A DNA stretch of 28,655 nt from JACVRW01 sp038323835 (GTDB taxonomy: Bacteria; Actinomycetota; Thermoleophilia; Solirubrobacterales; Thermoleophilaceae). The notes under the pieces were generated by a model. That model saw nothing but the letters and a program-made list of their open reading frames with translations. It ran no database searches and was not told the origin of the DNA. Numbering within the stretch: the first letter of the stretch is position 1; each line of letters begins with the position of its first letter. The DNA is taken from the NCBI GenBank assembly GCA_038323835.1, contig JBBQHI010000046.1, forward strand, positions 1 to 28,655, in the 5' to 3' direction. Made by a program: the position numbers and the translations under genes. Shown one piece after another: positions 7,068 to 13,456 of this stretch.

Positions 7068-8659
7068 ACGGGCATCACTCCATGTTTCTTGTGGGGGCGC
7101 TGGACCTGCTTCGTGGCCGCCATCTCCAGCGCGCTGATCACAGTGGGCCGCGTCTCGCGCGGGTCGATCACGTCGTCGATGAGGGCGTTGCCGGCGGCGA
7201 TGTAGGGATCGATCGTGGCCCGGATGCCCTCGATCATCTCCGCGCGGGCCGCGTCGGGATCCTCGGCGGCCTCGATCTGCTTGCGGAAGATGATGTTCAC
7301 GGCGCCCTCGGGGCCCATCACCGAGATCTCCGCGCTCGGCCAGGCCACGATCAGGTCCGGCTCGTAGGCCTTGCCGCACATCACGTAGTACCCGGCGCCG
7401 TAGGCCTTGCGGACGATCACGGTGACCTTCGGCACCGTGGCCCGGGACACCGCGTAGAGCATCTTCGCGCCGTGCCGGATGATGCCGGCGCGCTCCACCT
7501 TGGTGCCCACCATGAACCCGGGTACATCCATCAGGAACAGCAGCGGGATCCCGTAGGCGTCGCACAGGTTGATGAAGCGCGCCGCCTTGTCCGCGGAGTC
7601 GTTCTCGAGGATCCCGCCCAGGTGCCGCGGCTGGTTGGCCACGATGCCCACCGGCCGCCCTCCCATCCGGGCCAGGCAGGTGATGATCGTGCGCGCCCAG
7701 CGCGGCTTGAGGTCGAACCACTCGCCGTCGTCCACGATCCGGCGGATCACGTCGTACATGTCGTACGGGTGGCGCGGCGACTCGGGCAAGATGTCGAGCA
7801 GCTCCTCGTCCCTGCGGTCGGGCGGGTCCGCCGACTCGCGGATCGGGGGCGCCTCGTCGCAGCTCCCGGGCATGTAGGAGAGGTAGCTCTTGATGGCCGC
7901 GATGCAGTCCTCGTCGGAGTCCACCTCGAGGTCGCCCACGCCGGAGACGCGCGTGTGGACGCGGGATCCGCCGAGCTCCTCCTGGGTCACGTCCTCCCCT
8001 GTCACCGCCTTGGTCAGGTGCGGTCCGGCCAGGGCCATCGAGCCGCGGCCCTTCACCATCGGCACGAAGTCCGCCAGGCCGGGGATGTACGCGGTGCCGG
8101 CGGCGCACGGCCCCATCAGCGCCGCCACCTGCGGTACCACGCCGCTCATCACCACCTCCTCGCGGAAGAGGTGCCCCGAGCCGGCGAACAGCGAGCCGGC
8201 GGCCTCCTGGATCCGTGCGCCGGCGGAGTCCAGCAGCCAGATCAGGGGCATGCGCTTCTGCAGCGCCATCTCCCGGAGCCGGGTCATCTTCAGCTCGCCC
8301 GTCATGCCCATCGAGCCGGCCATGACGGTGAAGTCGTAGGCGGCCACGGCCACCATCCGGCCGTCCACCCTGCCGTAGCCCGTGACCACCCCGTCCGCGG
8401 GCGCCTCCTTTCCGTCCATGGCCCGGGCGGAGAAGTGCGGCCGTGCGTGGATGCCGATCTCGCGGAACGTGCCCTCGTCGATCAGCAGGGCGAGCCGCTC
8501 GCGCGCGGTGAGCTTGCCCTGGGCGTGCTGGCGCGCGATCCGCTCCTCGCCCCCGCCGAGGCGGGCGTGGTCGCGCCGGGCGTTCAGGTCCTCGACGAGC
8601 GTGCGGAGCGGTGGGCGCGCGACGAGGGTGTCGGCGGCTGCCCTCTGGGTGGTGGCCAT
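7064..8659 (-). CDS. Acyl-CoA carboxylase beta subunit (carboxyltransferase)
   Basis: A 531-residue carboxyltransferase of the propionyl/acetyl/methylcrotonyl-CoA carboxylase type. It has an N domain (about 40-275) with DSAGARIQEA, and a C domain (about 290-520) with DVPGFMVGTKVE, HGAKMLYA and RKAYGAGYYVM. These hold the two oxyanion-hole regions that handle the acyl-CoA and carboxybiotin. The family moves a carboxyl group from biotin to an acyl-CoA. No biotin carboxylase or biotin carrier gene lies in this window, so its partner must be elsewhere, or the enzyme works with a shared alpha subunit. The ATG at 8659 has GGAGG 3 bases upstream. A 29-bp palindrome (8672-8700) sits directly before it, so this gene is the likely first gene of the downstream operon. 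Confidence 0.93.
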   Translation of the reverse strand: MATTQRAAADTLVARPPLRTLVEDLNARRDHARLGGGEERIARQHAQGKLTARERLALLIDEGTFREIGIHARPHFSARAMDGKEAPADGVVTGYGRVDGRMVAVAAYDFTVMAGSMGMTGELKMTRLREMALQKRMPLIWLLDSAGARIQEAAGSLFAGSGHLFREEVVMSGVVPQVAALMGPCAAGTAYIPGLADFVPMVKGRGSMALAGPHLTKAVTGEDVTQEELGGSRVHTRVSGVGDLEVDSDEDCIAAIKSYLSYMPGSCDEAPPIRESADPPDRRDEELLDILPESPRHPYDMYDVIRRIVDDGEWFDLKPRWARTIITCLARMGGRPVGIVANQPRHLGGILENDSADKAARFINLCDAYGIPLLFLMDVPGFMVGTKVERAGIIRHGAKMLYAVSRATVPKVTVIVRKAYGAGYYVMCGKAYEPDLIVAWPSAEISVMGPEGAVNIIFRKQIEAAEDPDAARAEMIEGIRATIDPYIAAGNALIDDVIDPRETRPTVISALEMAATKQVQRPHKKHGVMPV

Positions 8660-8671
8660 GCGCCTCCGGTC

Positions 8672-8700
8672 AGAAGTGGGAAGTACTACTCCTTACTCTG
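8672..8700. promoter_or_regulatory. 29-bp palindrome, likely operator of the carboxyltransferase operon (site 1)
   Basis: This imperfect dyad is centred on C8686. Its inner arms are AGTA/TACT, with outer AGT/ACT and a GG/CC match. Aligned base by base with the palindrome at 17188-17216, 10 of 14 positions of the left half and 9 of 14 of the right half are identical. It lies 12 bases upstream of the carboxyltransferase ATG and overlaps the last codons and TAG of the arginase-family gene. Repressor binding here would block an internal promoter; I could not find clear -35 and -10 boxes. Confidence 0.55.
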
Positions 8701-9528
8701 ACGATTCCGAACCAGGCGGTCAAGGAAGGGGCCGAGCACGCGCATGGCGGTCTCCGCCGCCGCGGCGTGCTCCACCGGGTCCTCTGGCGCCTCGAAGGCG
8801 GTGACCTCGAGGCCCACGATCTCGGAGTCGTCGCTCACCGCCTCGGCCAGGTCGTAGAGCTTCTCGGGGTGAAGGCCGCCGGGAGCGGGAAACTGGGCCG
8901 GGAAGTGCTCGGGGTCGATCACGTCGAGGTCCACGTGAACGTAAACGGGGGCGCCGTTGAGGGCGTTCTTCACCGCCACCAGGGTTTCCACCACGCTGGC
9001 GCCGACCACAGTGGCGCCGCCCGCGTCCAGCACCGGGCGCTCACCCGAGTCGATGTCGCGGACCCCCGCGAGCACCACGCGCGAGGACGGGATCGTGCCT
9101 CCCAGGCCGGCGTCCCACTCGCCGCAGGCGGCGGACAGGCACATGCCGCCCAGGTATCCGCTGGAGGTGCTGGCCGGGGTGTTGTAGTCGGCGTGCGCGT
9201 CGAGCCACAGCACCCGCGCGTCGGGCCGGTGCACCAGGGCCGCGGAGAGCGTGGTGGCAGCTATGGAGCAGTCCCCGGCGAGGAGCAGCGGCACCCTCCC
9301 CGCCTCGAGCGCGTCGTCCACCTGGCCGCCCGCCTCCAGCAGGCAGCCGCGCGAGTCGCGCAGGTCGTCCTCGAAGCGCGCCGCGTGCACCTCGGAGGGG
9401 CTCCCGATCTGCCGGGCCTCGGTGCCGAGCCGCCCGCCGATCAGGCGGGCCAGGGTCTCCACCCCGCGCCCGGCCAAGGGGGTGCGATCCGAGGTTCGGC
9501 AGCGCAGAGCCACCAGCGAGACCTCCAT
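8686..9528 (-). CDS. Arginase/agmatinase-family ureohydrolase
   Basis: A 280-residue ureohydrolase-fold protein. Manganese-site motifs are WLDAHADYN (D110, H112, D114) and VHVDLDVIDP (D200, D202). The usual GGDHS motif is AGDCS here, so the first metal ligand His is Cys87. By family knowledge members hydrolyse guanidino compounds to urea or formimino compounds to formamide; the Cys change is known among divergent members but makes the substrate uncertain. The gene follows the enoyl-CoA hydratase gene by 2 bases, so the two are surely co-transcribed. Its stop codon lies inside the palindrome that precedes the carboxyltransferase gene. A formamide-releasing activity would fit with the acetamidase/formamidase at 18.5 kb, but this is speculation. 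Confidence 0.87.
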   Translation of the reverse strand: MEVSLVALRCRTSDRTPLAGRGVETLARLIGGRLGTEARQIGSPSEVHAARFEDDLRDSRGCLLEAGGQVDDALEAGRVPLLLAGDCSIAATTLSAALVHRPDARVLWLDAHADYNTPASTSSGYLGGMCLSAACGEWDAGLGGTIPSSRVVLAGVRDIDSGERPVLDAGGATVVGASVVETLVAVKNALNGAPVYVHVDLDVIDPEHFPAQFPAPGGLHPEKLYDLAEAVSDDSEIVGLEVTAFEAPEDPVEHAAAAETAMRVLGPFLDRLVRNRQSKE

Positions 9529-9530
9529 CG

Positions 9531-10316
9531 TCAGCGGCCGGTCCAGCTGGGATCGCGTTTCTCGAAGAATGCGCGCACCCCCTCCTGAATGTCCTCCGTG
9601 GAGAAGGCGAGCGAGAGCTGCGAGCGCAGATAGTCGAGCGCGTCCTCGAACGCCATGTCGAGCTGGCGGTACATGGCGTCCTTGCCCAACCTCATCATCA
9701 CGGGCGACTTGGAGGCCAGGCGCACGGCCCAGTCGTCCACCGCGGCCTCGAACTCGGCGGCGGGCACGACCCGGTTCACGAGGCCGGCCTCGCGCGCCTC
9801 CTCCGCGCTCATCCTGTCGCCCAGCAGGAGCAGCTCGTTCGTCTTCTTGCGCGGCACGTTGCGATAGATCAGCGCCATGATCATGAAGGGGAAGACACCG
9901 ACGTTGATCTCGGGCGTGCCAAAGGTCGCGCTGTCCTTGGCCACGATCAGGTCGCAGGCGAGGGCCACTCCGAGCGCGCCGGCCAGGACGTGGCCGTTGG
10001 CGGCGCAGATCGTGGGCTTGCCCAGCTGCCCGATCAGGGTGAACAGCCGCGGGAACCGCTCGGTGCCGAAGTGCTTGTGCACGAGCGGCACGTCGGCGGC
10101 GAAGCCCTCGAGGTTGCCCCCGGCGCTGAACACCTTGTCGTGGGTGGAGGTGAGCACCACGCAGCGCACGCGCTCGTCGTCGCGTGCCGACTCGAATGAA
10201 TCGAGCAACTCGCCCAGCAGCTCGTTGGAGAGCGCGTTGCGGGTGTCCGGCGAGTTCAGCGCGATCGTCGCCACGCCGTCGTCGCGCACTTCGTAGAGGA
10301 GCGTGGCGTAGGCCAT
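9531..10316 (-). CDS. Enoyl-CoA hydratase/isomerase family protein
   Basis: A 261-residue crotonase-fold protein. The oxyanion-hole motifs are FSAGGNL (63-69) and NGHVLAGALG (107-116). Of the two catalytic glutamates of rat enoyl-CoA hydratase, the Glu164 equivalent is present (E136, in TPEINVG) but the Glu144 equivalent is Gly116. That makes normal hydratase chemistry doubtful and leaves isomerase or another crotonase reaction open. The ATG at 10316 fits the family start (YEVRDDGVATIALNSP); the frame stays open upstream, where it overlaps the alkyltransferase-like gene. It sits 14 bases after that gene and 2 bases before the arginase-family gene, in the same direction. Confidence 0.87.
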   Translation of the reverse strand: MAYATLLYEVRDDGVATIALNSPDTRNALSNELLGELLDSFESARDDERVRCVVLTSTHDKVFSAGGNLEGFAADVPLVHKHFGTERFPRLFTLIGQLGKPTICAANGHVLAGALGVALACDLIVAKDSATFGTPEINVGVFPFMIMALIYRNVPRKKTNELLLLGDRMSAEEAREAGLVNRVVPAAEFEAAVDDWAVRLASKSPVMMRLGKDAMYRQLDMAFEDALDYLRSQLSLAFSTEDIQEGVRAFFEKRDPSWTGR

Positions 10317-10330
10317 TCCGGTCAGTTCTA

Positions 10331-10588
10331 CTACGCCGGGTCCGGCGGGCACCAGGCCGTACGCATGTCCACGCGGTCCTGGCGGAACGGCACCCCCTCC
10401 GCCATCAGCAGTGTTCGCTGCCGTTCGCCCTTTGCCAGCGAGCCGTCCGCGCGCACCACCCGCTGCCACGGAAAGCTCTCGTCATGGCAGGCGGAGAGCA
10501 CCGCGCCGGCGAATCTCGGCGCCTCCGGCGAGAGGTCGCCGTAGGTGGTGACGCGCCCCTTCGGGATCGAGCGAACGCGGCGCAGCAC
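10331..10588 (-). CDS. MGMT-like alkyltransferase-like protein (ATL), DNA alkyl-lesion sensor
   Basis: A short (85 residue) relative of the DNA-binding domain of O6-alkylguanine-DNA alkyltransferase: IPKGRVTTYGDLS at 8-20, then PWQRVVRADGSL at 40-51 and LLMAEGV. The active-site Cys of PCHR is Trp41, so it cannot accept an alkyl group itself. By family knowledge such proteins bind alkylated guanine and hand it to nucleotide excision repair. Most ATLs have PWHR; this one has PWQR. I chose the GTG at 10588, but the frame is open upstream and the family usually has about 10 more residues there, so the start could be further upstream. It lies between two metabolic genes with short gaps on both sides. 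Confidence 0.82.
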   Translation of the reverse strand: MLRRVRSIPKGRVTTYGDLSPEAPRFAGAVLSACHDESFPWQRVVRADGSLAKGERQRTLLMAEGVPFRQDRVDMRTAWCPPDPA

Positions 10589-10635
10589 CTCCCGGGCGCG
10601 GGCGCTCTCCAGATCGATCGGCGCGCGCGTGGCGT

Positions 10636-11274
10636 TCAGGCCGCGCGCACGGCCTCGTCGATGGGCACGTCGCCGCCGAGGAGGGTGAACGCCTTGCCCA
10701 CGGCCGAGGGGGTGTCGAGAACGGCGAGGATCGTGGCGGCCACGTCGTCGCGGCTCACCTGCCCGTAATCCAGGTCCTGCCCGATCGTCACGCGCCCGGT
10801 GCCCTCGTCGTTCGTGAGCCCGCCGGGGCGGATGATCGTGTGGTCGAGACCGCTGTCCGCCACCGCTGCGTCGGCGGCGGCCTTGGCCTCGAGATAGGGC
10901 CGCATCGGCCCCTCCCCGCGCTCGGGGGCGTCGGCGCCGATGGAGCTGATGATCACGTAGCGGGGCACGCCGGCCGCCCTCGCGGCTTCCACGAGCTTGA
11001 CCGCTCCCCCCAGGTCCACCGTCTGCTTGCGCTCCGCGCCGCTCCCGGGCCCCGCGCCCGCGGCGAACACCACGGCGTCCGCCCCGGCCACGAACGGGGA
11101 CACGTCCTGTTCACGCTCGAGGTCGCACACCACCGCCTCCGCGCCCGCCGCCTCCAGGTCGGCGGCATGATCGGGGTTGCGGATCAGGCCGCGCACCCGG
11201 TCCCCGCGACCGGCCAGGAGCTTCTCCAAACGCAGGGCGATCTGCCCGTGCCCGCCCGCGATCACCACATCCAT
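10636..11274 (-). CDS. NAD(P)-binding atypical SDR (NmrA/YhfK-like)
   Basis: A 212-residue Rossmann protein of the atypical short-chain dehydrogenase class. It has the nucleotide loop GGHGQIA (7-13), D51 after the second strand, the YVIISSIGAD strand at 106-115, and a Y127-x-x-x-K131 pair. Its compact length and the ending AFTLLGGDVPIDEAV fit the YhfK-like sugar-epimerase-related group. The function of most members is unknown; some are redox sensors and some reduce small quinones or sugars. The ATG at 11274 has a strong GGAGG site 7 bases upstream. It starts 16 bases after the flavoprotein gene and is most likely in the same transcript. Confidence 0.85.
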   Translation of the reverse strand: MDVVIAGGHGQIALRLEKLLAGRGDRVRGLIRNPDHAADLEAAGAEAVVCDLEREQDVSPFVAGADAVVFAAGAGPGSGAERKQTVDLGGAVKLVEAARAAGVPRYVIISSIGADAPERGEGPMRPYLEAKAAADAAVADSGLDHTIIRPGGLTNDEGTGRVTIGQDLDYGQVSRDDVAATILAVLDTPSAVGKAFTLLGGDVPIDEAVRAA

Positions 11275-11290
11275 CGAAGCACCTCCATCG

Positions 11291-12688
11291 TCAACATCCG
11301 TATTGCTCCAGCAGCTTGAGCCACACCTCGCTGCGGGTGGGGAAGGAAGGCACGGCATGCGCGAGTCGCTCGAGCGGCACCTCGCCCACCACGGCGATGG
11401 TGGCCGCGTGCAGCCACTCCCCCACCTCGAGACCGGTAAAGGTGGCGCCCACCACCAGCCCGCGGTCCTCGTCCACCACCAGGCGGCAGGTGCCAGGCGA
11501 GCCGTCGCGCCCGTAGAAGCTCGCGCCGGCGTTGGCCTGCGTGGGCACCTCCAGCACCCGCGTGGCGATCCCCGCGGCCTGGGCCGACTCCAGCGTGTGG
11601 CCCACGGCGGCCACCTGGGGGTCGGTAAAGATCACCCTCGGCGACAGGTGCCCGTCGGCCTCCGGCAGCACCCGGTCGTCGCCGCCCAGGATCACCGCGG
11701 CAGCCACCCGCGCCTGGTACTTGCCCATGTGCGTGAGCAGCACCCGGCCGTTCACGTCGCCGATCGCGTACAGCCAGTCGTTCACGCGCATCTGGTCGTC
11801 CACCTCGATCGGCCCGCCCGGCTCCAGGCCGATGGTCTCCAGGCCGAGGTCGTCTGTGCGCTGCGCGCGCCCGACCGCCACCAGAAGCTCCTCGGCGCGC
11901 ACCGGGCCGCCGGTCTCGAGCTCCACCTCCACCTCGCCGCCGCTCGCGCGCACCCCCGTGGCCCTCACGCCCACGCGGACGTCCACGCCGCGCTCGTGGA
12001 GGGACGTGCGCACCTGCTCGCCGGCGAACGGCTCCTCGTTCGAGATCAGCCGGTCCGCGGCCTCGATGACGGTGACCTGCGACCCGAGGGTGCTCCAGGC
12101 CTGGGCCATCTCCACGCCCACCACGCCGCCGCCCAGGATGGCCAGGCGCGCGGGCACCTCCTTCGCCGTGGTGGCCTCCCGGCTGGTCCAGGGCCGCGCC
12201 TCGCGCAGGCCGTCGATCGGTGGGATCAGCGCTCCGGTTCCGGCCGCCACCACCACCGCCCTGCGGGCCACCAGCACGTCGTGGCCCAGGCTCAGCCGCC
12301 GCTGGCCCACGAATCGCCCCTGGCCGCGCACGAGGGTGATGTGGTGGGCCTCGAGCCAGGGCGTCATGCCCGAGTCGTCCAGGTCGTGGATGATCTCGTC
12401 GCGGCGGGCGAGCACCGCCCCCGTGTCCAGGTCGCCTGTCACCGCCTCGGTGACGCCGGGGATGCGCCGCACCTCGGCCAGCAGCTCACCCGGCCTCAGG
12501 AGCGCCTTCGAGGGCATGCACGCGTAGAAGCTGCATTCGCCGCCCACCAGCTCCTGCTCCACCAGGGCCACCTCGAGACCCGCGTCGCCGATCCTCCCCG
12601 CGCACACCTCGCCCGCGGGCCCGGCGCCAACCACCACCACGTCGAACTCTCGCTCCGCCACGTGGGGCGAGCGTACCGGCTCGCTCAT
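11291..12688 (-). CDS. FAD-dependent pyridine nucleotide-disulfide oxidoreductase (Lpd/mercuric reductase-like)
   Basis: A 465-residue two-dinucleotide-fold flavoprotein. It shows the FAD motif GAGPAG at 21-26, the redox pair C52/C57 (GGECSFYACMPSK), a second Rossmann motif LGGGVVGVEMA for NAD(P)H, and YAIGDVNG near the second FAD site. The C-terminal interface motif that in dihydrolipoamide dehydrogenase contains the His-Glu base reads SFPTRSE, with F449 where His would be. It therefore is probably not a true lipoamide dehydrogenase; reductases of quinones or other small molecules in this group lack the His. The ATG at 12688 has AGGTAGG upstream. It is the first gene of the minus-strand run and is divergent from the ABC transporter genes, 48 bases away. 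Confidence 0.9.
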   Translation of the reverse strand: MSEPVRSPHVAEREFDVVVVGAGPAGEVCAGRIGDAGLEVALVEQELVGGECSFYACMPSKALLRPGELLAEVRRIPGVTEAVTGDLDTGAVLARRDEIIHDLDDSGMTPWLEAHHITLVRGQGRFVGQRRLSLGHDVLVARRAVVVAAGTGALIPPIDGLREARPWTSREATTAKEVPARLAILGGGVVGVEMAQAWSTLGSQVTVIEAADRLISNEEPFAGEQVRTSLHERGVDVRVGVRATGVRASGGEVEVELETGGPVRAEELLVAVGRAQRTDDLGLETIGLEPGGPIEVDDQMRVNDWLYAIGDVNGRVLLTHMGKYQARVAAAVILGGDDRVLPEADGHLSPRVIFTDPQVAAVGHTLESAQAAGIATRVLEVPTQANAGASFYGRDGSPGTCRLVVDEDRGLVVGATFTGLEVGEWLHAATIAVVGEVPLERLAHAVPSFPTRSEVWLKLLEQYGC

Positions 12689-12721
12689 TAACGAATGCCT
12701 ACCTGATCGCACTCGCCTCCC

Positions 12722-12727
12722 TAACCT
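12722..12727 (+). promoter_or_regulatory. Possible -10 box for the ABC transporter operon
   Basis: TAACCT fits TANNNT and ends 9 bases before the GTG start at 12737, so the transcript would start near the GTG. No ribosome site is visible there, which fits a leaderless mRNA. I see no clear -35 box in the 48-base divergent gap. Confidence 0.35.
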
Positions 12728-12736
12728 TCGGCCGCC

Positions 12737-13456
12737 GTGGGCGACGGGCCCCCCGACGGGGATGGAGCAGAGCCATCGGCGTTCCGCCCTCAGGCGGAGC
12801 TCGTGATCGCTCGCGGGTTGACCAAGAGCTTTGGTCATGGCCACGCCGCGCGCAGGGTGCTCGACGCGGCGGACCTCGACGTGGCGCCGGGCACGATGGT
12901 GGCGGTGATCGGCCGCTCCGGCTCCGGGAAGTCAACCCTTCTGCACCTGCTCGGGGCCATCGACCGCCCGGATGCCGGCACCGTCGCAATCGGCGGGGCA
13001 CACCTTCACGAGATGGGTGAGCGGGCCCTGACCGAGTTCCGCCGAACCGGCGTGGGCTTCGTATTCCAGCTCTCCCACCTGGTGCCGGAGCTGACGGGAG
13101 AGGAGAACGTTCTCCTGCCCGCCCGTCTGGTGGGTGCCGAGTCACTCGCCCGGGGCGCCCGCCTGATTGACGACCTCGGCCTGCGAGACGTGGCCGGCCA
13201 CCTTCCGCACACCCTGTCCGGGGGCGAGCAGCAGCGTTTCGCCATTGCCCGCGCTCTCGTGAACGGGGCGCGACTGCTGCTGGCCGACGAGCCGACGGGC
13301 AACCTGGACAACGACTCGCGCGAGGCGGTGCTCGAGCTTCTTCGCGACCAGGCGCGGGGCGCTCGCAGCGTTGTGCTCGTGACGCACGATCTGGACGCCG
13401 CCGGCCGGGCGGATCGTGTGCTGGTGCTTGAGCGCGGGCGGCTGCGGCCGGCGTGA
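12737..13456 (+). CDS. ABC transporter ATP-binding protein (LolD/MacB-like)
   Basis: A 239-residue ATPase with all motifs: Walker A GRSGSGKST (59-67), Q-loop Q111, signature LSGGEQQR (160-167), Walker B LLLADE (180-185) with TGNLDN after it, and H-loop H217. The spacing and FQLSHLVPELT are typical of the LolD/MacB/FtsE class, whose members power FtsX-type permeases without moving substrate through a channel. The first 20 residues are a Pro/Gly/Asp-rich extension. The GTG at 12737 is the only reasonable upstream start; a GTG at residue 23 is possible but would cut into the domain. Its stop overlaps the permease start (GTGA). Confidence 0.93.
   Translation: MGDGPPDGDGAEPSAFRPQAELVIARGLTKSFGHGHAARRVLDAADLDVAPGTMVAVIGRSGSGKSTLLHLLGAIDRPDAGTVAIGGAHLHEMGERALTEFRRTGVGFVFQLSHLVPELTGEENVLLPARLVGAESLARGARLIDDLGLRDVAGHLPHTLSGGEQQRFAIARALVNGARLLLADEPTGNLDNDSREAVLELLRDQARGARSVVLVTHDLDAAGRADRVLVLERGRLRPA

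Noticed and set aside
7068..8108. Long upstream extension of the BKACE frame
   Set aside because: It is antiphase to the carboxyltransferase gene; the ATG at 7067 matches the family start.
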